Part shown: piece by piece, positions 1 through 8,295 of the stretch | Numbering within the stretch: position 1 is the first letter of the stretch | Layout of the letters: each line of letters starts with the position of its first letter | From: Xanthobacter tagetidis | GTDB lineage: Bacteria > Pseudomonadota > Alphaproteobacteria > Rhizobiales > Xanthobacteraceae | Assembly: GCF_003667445.1 (NCBI RefSeq) | Contig: NZ_RCTF01000017.1 | Location: forward strand, 1-64,000 | Reading direction: 5' to 3' | Length of the DNA: 64,000 nucleotides | Notes under the pieces: model-generated | Seen by the model: the letters and a program-made list of their open reading frames with translations, nothing else | The model's database searches: none | Told to the model about the DNA's origin: nothing | Made by a program: the position numbers and the translations under genes

Positions 1-1239
1 CGGCGCGGCGCCGAACACGGCGGCAAGGCCGAGCGCGCCCGCGAGCCCGTCGCGTACCGCGGCGAGATCGCGCGGGCCGCCGCGGGCGAGCGCAAGCCGG
101 GTGAGGGCGCGCGCCATGTCGGGGGCGCGGGCGAGGCGGGCGCGCAGGTCGGCCCGCAGCCCGCCGTCCGCCGCCAGGAGGTCGAGCGCGTCGTGCCGGT
201 CGCGGATGGCGGCAAGGTCGGTGAGCGGCTCGGCGATGCGCCGCGCCAGGAGGCGCGCGCCGGCGGCCGTCACGGTGCGGTCCACCGCATGGAGCAGCGA
301 GCCGCGCCGCTCGCCGGACGTGGTGCGCACCATCTCCAGATTGGCGCGGGTGCCGGCGTCGATGGCCATGACGCCGTCCTGCGCCTCCTTGCGCGGCGGC
401 GCCAGAACCGGGCGGGCGCCGAGCTGGGTGCGCTCCACATAGGCCACCACCGCGGCGGCGGCAGTCAGCTCGGCGCGGGTGAAGGCGCCGAAGCCGTCGA
501 GCGCCGCGACGCCGAAGAAGGCGGCAAGGCGCTTGTCCGCGCTCGATCCGTCGAAGGAGGCGCGCGGCAGCGGCGTCACGGCCGGCAGATCGCGCAGGAC
601 CCCCTTGAGCGCTGGATCGTCATAGAGCGCGTCGGAGACCAGGAGCTCGGCCGGATCGATGCGCGCGAGGTCGCCGGCGAGCGCATCGGCATTGCTCGCG
701 ATCACCCGGAACGCGCCGGTGGACATGTCGGTGAAGGCGATGGCGTAGGAAAAGTCCGCGCCCGAGGCGCCGGTGCGCGCGAGGGCGGCGAGCAGGTTCT
801 CGCGCCGCGCGTCCAGCAGCGCGTCCTCGGTGAGGGTGCCGGGGGTGACGAGGCGCGTCACATCGCGCCGCACCACGCTCTTCGGACCGCGCTTCTTGGC
901 CTCGGCAGGATCCTCCAGCTGCTCGCAGACCGCGACCCGGAAGCCGAGGGCGATCAGCTTGTGGAGATATTCCTCCGAGCGCTCGATCGGCACCCCGCAC
1001 ATGGGGATGTCCTCGCCCAGGTGCTTGCCGCGCTTGGTGAGCACGATGCCGAGCGCGCGCGAGGCGGCTTCCGCGTCCTCGAAGAACAGCTCGTAGAAAT
1101 CGCCCATGCGATAGAACAGCAGGCTGTCCGGGTTCGCCGCCTTGATCTCCATGTACTGCGCCATCATGGGCGTGACGCGCGCCTCCTCCGCCTTGGCGGG
1201 CGGGGCGGCGGCAGGGGGAGCGGGCGTGTGCGCGGTCAT
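1..1239 (-). CDS. mutS: DNA mismatch repair protein MutS (N-terminal part)
   Basis: This is the first 413 codons of MutS; the gene runs off the left edge, so the ATPase domain is outside the window. MutS binds base mismatches and small loops in DNA and recruits MutL. The mismatch-reading F-x-E motif is visible in GDFYEL (F48, E50), followed by the connector domain and the start of the lever/core region. An Ala/Pro-rich leader of about 20 residues precedes the conserved start of domain I. The ATG at 1239 is the first start in frame. It lies 92 bp downstream of trmB on the same strand. Confidence 0.95.
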   Translation of the reverse strand, partial: MTAHTPAPPAAAPPAKAEEARVTPMMAQYMEIKAANPDSLLFYRMGDFYELFFEDAEAASRALGIVLTKRGKHLGEDIPMCGVPIERSEEYLHKLIALGFRVAVCEQLEDPAEAKKRGPKSVVRRDVTRLVTPGTLTEDALLDARRENLLAALARTGASGADFSYAIAFTDMSTGAFRVIASNADALAGDLARIDPAELLVSDALYDDPALKGVLRDLPAVTPLPRASFDGSSADKRLAAFFGVAALDGFGAFTRAELTAAAAVVAYVERTQLGARPVLAPPRKEAQDGVMAIDAGTRANLEMVRTTSGERRGSLLHAVDRTVTAAGARLLARRIAEPLTDLAAIRDRHDALDLLAADGGLRADLRARLARAPDMARALTRLALARGGPRDLAAVRDGLAGALGLAAVFGAAP

Positions 1240-1331
1240 GGGCGGCGAGGCTAAAGGGCGCGGGCCGCCCTGTCAGCGCGCGCGGGCCGTCCGTCGACAG
1301 AAAACGGCTTCGGCAGGTGCGCCGACCGGCC

Positions 1332-2036
1332 TCATGTCCGCACGAAGGTGAGGTAGGTGGGCGTGCGCCCTTCCGCCCGCGCCTTGTGCTCGTAGCGGGT
1401 TCCGCTCCAGTGGGGATAGGGCTGAAGCCAGTCCGCGGCGGTGCGGGCGGTCCAGCGGAAGGCGCCGTGGCGGCGCACCTCGGCGAGCGTCCAGCCGACA
1501 TAATGCGGCACGTCGGAGGCGAAGCGGAACGCGGCGCCCGGCGCGAGAGCCCGGGCGAGGAGGTCGAGATTGTTCGGATTGACGAACCGCCGCTTCCAGT
1601 GCCGGCGCTTGGGCCAGGGGTCGGGATAGAACAGGTCGGCCCCGGCGAGGCTCCCGGCGGGCAGGCGCGCCAGGACCAGCGCGGCATCGAGATCGATCAC
1701 GCGGACGTTGGCGAGTCCCGCCTGGTCCAGGTCCACCAGCATGCGCGCCATGCCGTTCAGGAACGGCTCGACGCCGATGAAGCCGGCCTCCGGCCGCCGG
1801 GCCGCGTGGGCGATGAGGTGCTCGCCGCCGCCGAAGCCGATCTCGAGCCGGACCTCGTCCGGGCGGTGCGCGAACAGGGCGGCCGGATCGGCCGCGTCTT
1901 CAAGCGCGAAGCGGTGTCGCGGCAGAAGCCGGGCGATGGCGTCCTGCTGCTGGCCGCGCAGCGTCTTGCCCACGCGGCGGCCGAAGAAGGCGCTGCGGGG
2001 TTCGGTCTCGATGGGCTCGCGGTCGCGGGTCGGCAT
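1332..2036 (-). CDS. trmB: tRNA (guanine-N7-)-methyltransferase TrmB
   Basis: This 234-residue protein methylates G46 of tRNA using S-adenosylmethionine. The SAM-binding loop EIGFGGGEHL is at about 65-74, and the family signature DLFYPDPWPKRRHWKRRF is at 134-151. I chose the ATG at 2036 (MPTRDREP). The frame is open further upstream, but that stretch is low complexity and family members begin close to the Arg-rich GKTLRGQQ region. It lies 161 bp downstream of metK, whose product makes its methyl donor, an arrangement that is common in Hyphomicrobiales. Confidence 0.95.
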   Translation of the reverse strand: MPTRDREPIETEPRSAFFGRRVGKTLRGQQQDAIARLLPRHRFALEDAADPAALFAHRPDEVRLEIGFGGGEHLIAHAARRPEAGFIGVEPFLNGMARMLVDLDQAGLANVRVIDLDAALVLARLPAGSLAGADLFYPDPWPKRRHWKRRFVNPNNLDLLARALAPGAAFRFASDVPHYVGWTLAEVRRHGAFRWTARTAADWLQPYPHWSGTRYEHKARAEGRTPTYLTFVRT

Positions 2037-2197
2037 GCTCGGTCGGGCGGCTGGCGTCGGCGTCGGGGCGCGGGACTGGACTCGGGGGGACTCGGCGGGA
2101 CTTTGCGGGATTTGGCGCCTGGTCCCGCTCCGTGCAGGCCCCGAAACGATCATGGCCGGGCAGGGCCCGGCCATGACGCGTTCGGATCGGGAAGCGC

Positions 2198-3391
2198 TCA
2201 GGCGAGCGCGGTCTTCAGCGCGTCGGCGAGGTCGGTCTTCTCCCAGGAGAAGCCGCCGTCGGCATCGGGCTCGCGGCCGAAATGGCCGTAGGCCGCGGTG
2301 CGGGCATAGATCGGCTTGGTGAGGCCGAGATGCTCGCGGATGCCGCGCGGGCGCAGGTTCATGACCTCGCGCAGCGCCTTCTCCACCTTGGCTTCGTCCA
2401 CCTGCCCGGTGCCGTGCAGGTCCACATAGACCGCGAGCGGATCGGACACGCCGATGGCGTAAGCGAGCTGGATCGTGGCGCGGTCGGCAAGGCCTGCCGC
2501 CACGACGTTCTTGGCGAGATAGCGCGCGGCATAGGCGGCCGACCGGTCCACCTTGGTCGGGTCCTTGCCCGAGAAGGCGCCGCCGCCATGGGGCGCCGCG
2601 CCGCCGTAGGTGTCGACGATGATCTTGCGCCCGGTCAGGCCGCAGTCGCCGTCGGGGCCGCCGATGACGAACTTGCCGGTGGGATTGACGTGCCAGAGCG
2701 TGCCGTCGGTGATCCAGCCGTCCGGCAGCGCCTTGCGGATATAGGGCTCCACCAGCGCCTGCACGTCCTTGGAGGTCATGCTCTCGTCGAGGTGCTGGGT
2801 GGAGAGCACGATCTGCGTCACGCCGACCGGCTTGCCGCCCTCATACTGCACCGTGACCTGGCTCTTGGCGTCCGGGCCGAGCTGCTTGGCGGCGCCCGAA
2901 TGGCGGGCGGCGGCGAGGTCCTTCAGGATCTTGTGGGCGTAGAAGATGGGGGCCGGCATCAGCTCCGGGGTCTCGCGCACGGCATAGCCGAACATGATGC
3001 CCTGGTCGCCCGCGCCCTCGTCCTTGTTGCCGGCGATGTCGACGCCCTGGGCGATGTCGGCGGACTGGCCGTGCAGCAGCACCTCCACGTCCGACTTCTC
3101 CCAGTGGAAGCCGTCCTGCTCGTAGCCGATATCCTTCACCGCCTTGCGCGCGACCTCGACGATCGCCTCCGGGGTGATGGAGGAGGGGCCGCGGGTCTCG
3201 CCGGCGATCACGACGCGGTTGGTGGTGGCCAGCGTCTCGCAGGCGACGCGCACCTGCGCCGGGTCGATGCCTTCCTTCAGCGCGGTGCCGAAGAACAGGT
3301 CGACGACCTCGTCGGAGATGCGGTCGCAGACCTTGTCGGGGTGGCCCTCGGAAACCGATTCGCTGGTGAACAGGTAGTTTTGACGTGCCAT
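2198..3391 (-). CDS. metK: S-adenosylmethionine synthetase
   Basis: This 397-residue cytoplasmic enzyme makes S-adenosylmethionine from methionine and ATP. Visible signatures are GHPDKVCD near the N-terminus, the GAGDQGIMFGYA signature and the glycine-rich GGGAFSGKDPTKVDRS P-loop. Length and motifs are normal for the family. It sits between a small XRE-type regulator (upstream) and trmB (downstream) on the same strand. A strong inverted repeat lies in the 108-bp gap upstream of it. I did not find a SAM-II or SAM-alpha riboswitch pattern in that gap. Confidence 0.97.
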   Translation of the reverse strand: MARQNYLFTSESVSEGHPDKVCDRISDEVVDLFFGTALKEGIDPAQVRVACETLATTNRVVIAGETRGPSSITPEAIVEVARKAVKDIGYEQDGFHWEKSDVEVLLHGQSADIAQGVDIAGNKDEGAGDQGIMFGYAVRETPELMPAPIFYAHKILKDLAAARHSGAAKQLGPDAKSQVTVQYEGGKPVGVTQIVLSTQHLDESMTSKDVQALVEPYIRKALPDGWITDGTLWHVNPTGKFVIGGPDGDCGLTGRKIIVDTYGGAAPHGGGAFSGKDPTKVDRSAAYAARYLAKNVVAAGLADRATIQLAYAIGVSDPLAVYVDLHGTGQVDEAKVEKALREVMNLRPRGIREHLGLTKPIYARTAAYGHFGREPDADGGFSWEKTDLADALKTALA

Positions 3392-3476
3392 GTCGTGACC
3401 CCAATTGCGCCCGCGCCGCGAGGCGATGCCGCCGTTTTCGCAGCGCGGGATTTGCCGGTCAAGATCAAGGCGCCCG

Positions 3477-3500
3477 ATTCGTTCGTCAAAACGAACGGAT
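3477..3500. promoter_or_regulatory. Inverted repeat between XRE regulator and metK
   Basis: Arms ATTCGTTCGT (3477-3486) and ACGAACGGAT (3491-3500) around CAAA form an inverted repeat with one mismatch. It touches the stop codon of the XRE gene and lies about 85 bp before the metK start. No T-run follows in either direction, so an operator, or a hairpin that modulates read-through, fits better than a classical terminator. It shares a TTCG-spacer-CGAA core with the palindrome upstream of the XRE gene (3946-3960). Confidence 0.5.
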
Positions 3501-3907
3501 CAGGCCTCCTGCTCTCCGGCGATTGCGGTCACGAGATCGACGATCTTGCGTCGCACCTTGGCATCGGGAATGCGCATGAAGTTGCGCGTCAAGGCGAGAC
3601 CGTCTGAGGTCGCGAGAAAGTCCGCCACGTAGGTTGGGGAGTGACTTTCCGTCACGCCGTCCACTTCGGGGCCGACCGAGGGCGCGCCTTCAAAGAAGAA
3701 TGCGACGGGCACACCGAGAACAGTCGAAATCTGCTGGAGACGACTGGCCCCGATACGGTTCGTTCCCTTCTCATACTTCTGGATCTGCTGGAAGGTGATG
3801 CCGAGGTGTTCGCCCAGCTTCTCCTGGCTCATCTGAACCATCATGCGGCGCATGCGCACGCGCGCGCCGACATGCTTGTCAATAGGGTTAGGCGCCTTCT
3901 TGGCCAT
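3500..3907 (-). CDS. Small XRE-family HTH transcriptional regulator
   Basis: This 135-residue protein has a Cro/C1-type helix-turn-helix at about residues 11-65 (RVRMRRMMVQMSQEKLGEHLGI followed by TFQQIQKYEKGTNRI). A short C-terminal region follows, ending in a conserved-looking helix rich in Arg/Lys and Ile/Val. The ATG at 3907 has a GGGGAG ribosome site a few bases upstream; the long in-frame extension is not plausible coding. It lies between lnt and metK on the same strand, a synteny common in Hyphomicrobiales. Its targets are not known from sequence; metK and its own promoter are candidates because both carry inverted repeats. Confidence 0.85.
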   Translation of the reverse strand: MAKKAPNPIDKHVGARVRMRRMMVQMSQEKLGEHLGITFQQIQKYEKGTNRIGASRLQQISTVLGVPVAFFFEGAPSVGPEVDGVTESHSPTYVADFLATSDGLALTRNFMRIPDAKVRRKIVDLVTAIAGEQEA

Positions 3908-3945
3908 GGTCTCCCCGGCTACGTCGGAAAAGAGAATTAGCACTA

Positions 3946-3960
3946 CTTCGCATTGCGAAG
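3946..3960. promoter_or_regulatory. Perfect palindrome upstream of XRE regulator
   Basis: CTTCGCA (3946-3952) and TGCGAAG (3954-3960) form a perfect 7-bp inverted repeat around one T. It lies about 39 bp upstream of the XRE gene's ATG, within the 101-bp gap after lnt. This is the size and position expected of an autoregulatory operator for a Cro/C1-type dimer. Binding is inferred. Confidence 0.5.
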
Positions 3961-4008
3961 GCTGCCCTGATTGGTGGCGAACATAGGCACACAACGTGCG
4001 AGCGTCGA

Positions 4009-5676
4009 TCAACTTTTGCGTGCAAACCGAATTCGACTTGGAATAAGCGCTAGAACAAATCCTGCGAAAACGAGACAAATCAGGATCTGACGCCCCACGG
4101 TGGAGGCGTGTGGAACCGTTTCCAGCGGCTCGGGAAGCCAGCCGTCCACCAGCGCCTCCTCGCCCAGGGAAGATCCTGCGACGATACGCCCCAGTGGATC
4201 GACGATGGCGGAGAGGCCCGTATTGGCCGCGCGCACCAGAGGCAGTCCCTCTTCGACCGCCCGAAGCCGCGCCTGAGCAAAGTGCTGGTAGGGTCCGGGG
4301 GTATTTCCGAACCATCCGTCATTGGTGACGTTGAGCAGCAGGCCGGGCCGCTCACCCTGGGGAATAACCTTTCCAGGAAAGATAATTTCGTAGCAAACAA
4401 GGGGAGCGGCCAGCGGCAGGCCGGGGACCGAAAGCGCGCTCAGAGCGGTTCCCGAGGAAAAGCCGCCGCGTACACGGGTAAGTTGCTCCAGACCAAGTTC
4501 CTCAAGGGCCGCCTGAAATGGAAGGTATTCGCCGAACGGGACCAGATGAACCTTGTCCGTGCTCTTCAGCACGTGGCCCTGATGGTCGATGACCCGGATG
4601 GCATTGAAGAACGGCGAGACCTGCCCCTTCGGCGGGGCGTCGTAGCGCACCGCGCCTGTGACGAGGATGACGTTCGGCGGCAGTGCCGCAGTGATCGCCT
4701 CTGCCGCCCACGGCTCCCGCTCATAGATGAAGGGGAACGCCGATTCCGGCCACACCAGGACGGTCACGTCCTCCAGCCCCTTCGGATAGGTGGCCGAGGA
4801 CTGCGCGCTCAGGCTGAGATAATGAGCGAGGACCTCCTTGCTGCGCCCGTAGGCAAACTTTTCGTCCTGCGCCAGATTCGGCTGCATGATGCGCAGGCGC
4901 ACCCCCTCCACCGGCACCGCAGGGTGGGCCGCGAGGCGCGCTTCGCCCCACAGGGCGGCCGCAACCAGCGTCACCGCCGCGGCGCCGACCAGGGCCACAG
5001 CGGGAGCGCGCGGCTTCAGCAGCAGCACCGGCGCCGCAAAGAGCAGCAGCACGAAGAAGGTGAGGCCATAGACCCCCACCAGCGCGGCGCTCTGCATCAG
5101 GGCCGGGTCCTGCCCCACCGCATAGCCGAAGGTGTTCCAGGGGAAGCCGGAGAGCACGTGCCCGCGCAGCCATTCGCTGGTGGTGAACCCGGCTGCCAGC
5201 GCGAAGATGCGCCATGGTCCGCGGCTCCAGGCCAGGAGCGCCAGCACCGCCCCGAGGGCGGTGAACAGCGCGAGGCCGGCGGGCATGGCGATGACGGCGA
5301 ATGGGAGAAGCCAGCCGAACACGTCCGCTTCCACCAGGAACGCGGCGCCGATCCACCAGAGCGAGGCGAGGAAATAGCCGAAGCCGAACCACCAGCCGAC
5401 GGTGGCGGCGGCGACAAGGCGCGCCTTCGTCCGGCCGGCGCCATGGGCTCCGTCCAGCAGAAGCACGAGCAGGGGAAAGCTCACCGCCAGCGCGGGCCAG
5501 GCGCCGAGCGGCGGCATGGCGAGCGCGCCGAAGGCCCCGGCGAATGCGGCGACGGCAAGCCGCCTCCACCCTTCCGCTTGGCGCACGCGCAGGAGGGCGG
5601 CGACGAGCGGCAGCAGATGCCGCATGAGCGCCGCGCGCAGTCCGCCGGCCGCCGATGGCGTTGCCGCGCCGCTCAC
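4009..5676 (-). CDS. lnt: Apolipoprotein N-acyltransferase
   Basis: Lnt adds the third acyl chain to lipoproteins at the periplasmic face of the inner membrane. The 555-residue protein has an N-terminal block of hydrophobic segments, then a nitrilase-like domain. The catalytic triad candidates are the Glu in VWPESAFPF, the Lys in STDKVHLVPFGEYLPF and the Cys in LVCYEIIFPG. A hydrophobic helix precedes the basic C-terminus. The start used is GTG at 5676, overlapping the corC stop as GTGA; an ATG at 5625 (MRHLLPL) is an alternative. It is the last gene of the miaB-phoH-ybeY-corC-lnt run. Confidence 0.95.
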   Translation of the reverse strand: MSGAATPSAAGGLRAALMRHLLPLVAALLRVRQAEGWRRLAVAAFAGAFGALAMPPLGAWPALAVSFPLLVLLLDGAHGAGRTKARLVAAATVGWWFGFGYFLASLWWIGAAFLVEADVFGWLLPFAVIAMPAGLALFTALGAVLALLAWSRGPWRIFALAAGFTTSEWLRGHVLSGFPWNTFGYAVGQDPALMQSAALVGVYGLTFFVLLLFAAPVLLLKPRAPAVALVGAAAVTLVAAALWGEARLAAHPAVPVEGVRLRIMQPNLAQDEKFAYGRSKEVLAHYLSLSAQSSATYPKGLEDVTVLVWPESAFPFIYEREPWAAEAITAALPPNVILVTGAVRYDAPPKGQVSPFFNAIRVIDHQGHVLKSTDKVHLVPFGEYLPFQAALEELGLEQLTRVRGGFSSGTALSALSVPGLPLAAPLVCYEIIFPGKVIPQGERPGLLLNVTNDGWFGNTPGPYQHFAQARLRAVEEGLPLVRAANTGLSAIVDPLGRIVAGSSLGEEALVDGWLPEPLETVPHASTVGRQILICLVFAGFVLALIPSRIRFARKS

Positions 5677-6641
5677 GCCGGATCGGGCGCGGCGGCGGGT
5701 TCGGCCCCATCCGGGCGCGGGGGTATGATGCGCAGCTTCTTGACCCGGCGCGGGTCCGCCTCGAGCACCTCGACCCCGAAGCCGCCGGGCAGCGCGATCA
5801 CTTCGCCCTCCACCGGCACGCGCGAGGCGATCATCACCAGCAGGCCGCCGAGGCTGTCGACCTCCTCCAGCGCCTCTTCCGACGCGAACTCCGGACCTAG
5901 CACCTCGACCGCCGCTTCCAGCGGAGTGCGGGCGTCGGCGAGGAAGCTGCCGTCGTCCTGGCGCGTGAGCAGGGTCTCGGGCGCCTCGTCGTGCTCGTCC
6001 TCGATCTCGCCGACGATCTCCTCCACCACGTCCTCGATGGAGACGAGGCCGTCGGTGCCGCCATATTCGTCGATCACCAAGGCAAGGTGGGTGCGCGCCG
6101 CCTGCATGGCCACGAGCAGATCCACCGCCGGCATGGAGGGCGGAACATAGAGCAGGCGCCGCACCAGGCCGGCATCCTCCAGGCTGCGGTCGAAATCGAC
6201 CGCGCCGAGGTCGAGCCGGCTGTCGGCCTCGTCCATCACGCCGGCCGCCAGCACCGCCAGCAGGTCGCGGATATGGACCATGCCGACGGGGTCGTCGAGC
6301 GTGTCGTCATAGACGACCAGCCGGGAATGCCCGGCGCTCACGAACACCTTCAGCAGTTCGCCGAGGCCGATGTCCTTGCGCACCGCGACGATCTCGGCGC
6401 GGGGCACCATGATGTCGCCGATGCCCACATCCTTCAGGTGCAGGATGTTGCGCAGCATCTTGCGCTCGGATGGCGTGAATTCGCCTTCCTCCTGGGCCGG
6501 TTCCGTCGCCCCCAGCACCTCCTGCAGGTCGGTGCGCAGAGAGCCGTGTGGCCGGAACGTGCCCAGGAGGGCACGCAATCGATCGAGAAAACTCTGGGGC
6601 TCCGCGGAGCCGGTCTCGGTCGGCTGGTCAGTGTTCGACAT
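5673..6641 (-). CDS. corC: CBS-domain CorC/HlyC-family protein
   Basis: This 322-residue protein has two CBS domains, beginning around MVPRAEIVAVRKD and continuing through the HSRLVVYDDTLDDPVGMVH region. A CorC/HlyC C-terminal domain follows (SLGGLLVMIASRVPVEGEV). There is no DUF21 membrane part, so this is the short cytoplasmic form associated with Mg/Co efflux or membrane processes. The ATG at 6641 is preceded by GAAGAAGGAC, a good ribosome site; an ATG nine codons upstream would overlap the ybeY stop. The position between ybeY and lnt matches the widespread cluster. Confidence 0.92.
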   Translation of the reverse strand: MSNTDQPTETGSAEPQSFLDRLRALLGTFRPHGSLRTDLQEVLGATEPAQEEGEFTPSERKMLRNILHLKDVGIGDIMVPRAEIVAVRKDIGLGELLKVFVSAGHSRLVVYDDTLDDPVGMVHIRDLLAVLAAGVMDEADSRLDLGAVDFDRSLEDAGLVRRLLYVPPSMPAVDLLVAMQAARTHLALVIDEYGGTDGLVSIEDVVEEIVGEIEDEHDEAPETLLTRQDDGSFLADARTPLEAAVEVLGPEFASEEALEEVDSLGGLLVMIASRVPVEGEVIALPGGFGVEVLEADPRRVKKLRIIPPRPDGAEPAAAPDPA

Positions 6642-6664
6642 GTGTCCTTCTTCGCCGGGGAACG

Positions 6665-7180
6665 TCATCCGTCCTGCGGCAGGCGGTAGGGATCGTCGAT
6701 CCCGAGGCCTGCGAGGATGCGGCGTTCCAGCGCCTCCATTTCCTCTGCTTCGTCGTCGTCAAGGTGATCGTAGCCCATGAGGTGCAGCGTGCCGTGCACC
6801 ACGAGATGGGCGAGATGATGCGCCGGCGCCTTGCCCTCGGCCACCGCCTCGGCCTCCAGCGTTTCGATGGCGACGATGATGTCGCCGAGCGGCTGCGGGG
6901 CGTCGACCCCCTCCGGCAGGTCCGCCTGGGGGAAGGACAGCACGTTGGTGGGCTTGTCCATGGCGCGCCAGTCCCGGTTCAGCACGCGGATCGCGGCATC
7001 GTCGGTGAGCGTGACGGCCACTTCGCAGGGCCAGGGAACCTCGTCGCCGCAGGCCTTGAGTGCGGCAAGCGCCGCGCGGCGCGTCACCTCCTCCGCATCC
7101 GGCACGCGCGACCAGTCGCCGGCCTCCGCCATCACGTCGATGGCGGCAGCCTCGGCCCCGGGCGCGGGCAGAGCGGACAT
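6665..7180 (-). CDS. ybeY: Endoribonuclease YbeY (rRNA maturation)
   Basis: This 171-residue zinc-dependent endoribonuclease acts in 16S rRNA 3'-end processing and ribosome quality control. The metal-binding signature HGTLHLMGYDH is clear near the C-terminus, and the conserved core VLNRDWRAMDKPTNVLSFP is present. The ATG at 7180 follows the phoH stop by 3 bp, indicating translational coupling. It lies within the miaB-phoH-ybeY-corC-lnt operon. Confidence 0.96.
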   Translation of the reverse strand: MSALPAPGAEAAAIDVMAEAGDWSRVPDAEEVTRRAALAALKACGDEVPWPCEVAVTLTDDAAIRVLNRDWRAMDKPTNVLSFPQADLPEGVDAPQPLGDIIVAIETLEAEAVAEGKAPAHHLAHLVVHGTLHLMGYDHLDDDEAEEMEALERRILAGLGIDDPYRLPQDG

Positions 7181-7183
7181 GCC

Positions 7184-8293
7184 TCAGGATCCCGGCTTGC
7201 CGAGGCGCGCGGCGGCAGCCTCGATCTTCTGCGCGTCGAGCCTCTCATAGGCGGAGACGATGCGCTGCACCAGTTCGTGGCGCACCACGTCCTCGGCCTT
7301 GAAGTGGCAGACGCCGACGCCCTCGACGCCGTCCAGCAGGCGCACCGCCTCGGCGAGCCCCGACACCTGCCCGCCGGGCAGATCGGTCTGGCTCGGGTCG
7401 CCGGTGATGATCATGTGCGAGTTCTCGCCCAGGCGGGTCAGGAACATCTTCATCTGCATGGACGTGGCGTTCTGCGCCTCGTCCAGGATGACGGCGGCGT
7501 TGGACAAGGTGCGCCCGCGCATGAAGGCGAGCGGGGCGATCTCGATCTCGCCCGACTGCAGCGCCCGCTCGACGAAGGCGCGGTCCATGAGGTCGTAGAG
7601 CGCATCGTAGATCGGCCGCAGATAGGGGTCGACCTTGTCCTTCATGTCGCCGGGCAGGAAGCCGAGGCGCTCGCCCGCTTCCACCGCCGGGCGCGAGAGG
7701 ATGAGGCGGTCGACCATGCGCCGCTCCAAAAGGTGCACCGCATAGGCCACCGCGATCCAGGTCTTGCCGGTGCCGGCGGGGCCGGTGCCGAACACCAGGG
7801 TGTGGCGCTTGAGCGCGCGGATATAGGCATCCTGGGCGGCGGTGCGGGCGCGGACGGGGCGGCGGCGCAGGTGGATCTCGTCGAACGACTGGCGCTGGGA
7901 GGCGGGGTCGAAGTCGAACAGCGAGCCCTGGGAGACCGCCTCCCTTATGGCACCGTCGACGTCGCCCTGGGAGATGTCGCGGCCCTTCTTCAGCGCCTCG
8001 TAGAGGTGCTCGAGAACCGCGCGCGCCTGCTCGCAGGCCTCGCGCTCGCCCTCCAGGGTGACGTGGTTGCCGCGCGAATCCGCCTTCACGCCCAGCTTGC
8101 GCTCGACCAAAGCGAGGTTCCGCCCGTAATGGCCAAACAGCTGGCTGGCCAGGCGGTTGTCGTCGAACGCCAGCACCACGTGGGCCGGCGCTTGCGTGTC
8201 CGCGCTGGCCCAGGGGGCGGTGACGGCGGCGCGGGCGGGGCCTTGAGAAGGGCCTTGGGGCGGGCGGTCTTGGTCGCTGCCGGATCTGCGCAA
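7184..8293 (-). CDS. phoH: PhoH-like ATPase
   Basis: This 369-residue cytoplasmic P-loop ATPase of the PhoH/YbeZ family probably works with YbeY in RNA metabolism. A KH-like N-terminal region (FDDNRLASQLFGHYGRN onward) precedes the Walker A GPAGTGKT and the Walker B-like VILDEAQN. The only sensible start is a TTG at 8293, two bases after the miaB stop; no ATG or GTG lies between it and the conserved domain. The rare start may set a lower translation level. Confidence 0.93.
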   Translation of the reverse strand: MRRSGSDQDRPPQGPSQGPARAAVTAPWASADTQAPAHVVLAFDDNRLASQLFGHYGRNLALVERKLGVKADSRGNHVTLEGEREACEQARAVLEHLYEALKKGRDISQGDVDGAIREAVSQGSLFDFDPASQRQSFDEIHLRRRPVRARTAAQDAYIRALKRHTLVFGTGPAGTGKTWIAVAYAVHLLERRMVDRLILSRPAVEAGERLGFLPGDMKDKVDPYLRPIYDALYDLMDRAFVERALQSGEIEIAPLAFMRGRTLSNAAVILDEAQNATSMQMKMFLTRLGENSHMIITGDPSQTDLPGGQVSGLAEAVRLLDGVEGVGVCHFKAEDVVRHELVQRIVSAYERLDAQKIEAAAARLGKPGS

Positions 8294-8295
8294 GC

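Noticed and set aside
3391..3500. Possible SAM riboswitch before metK
   Set aside because: I could not fit the SAM-II or SAM-alpha conserved elements; only the inverted repeat is present. A covariance search (Rfam) would decide.
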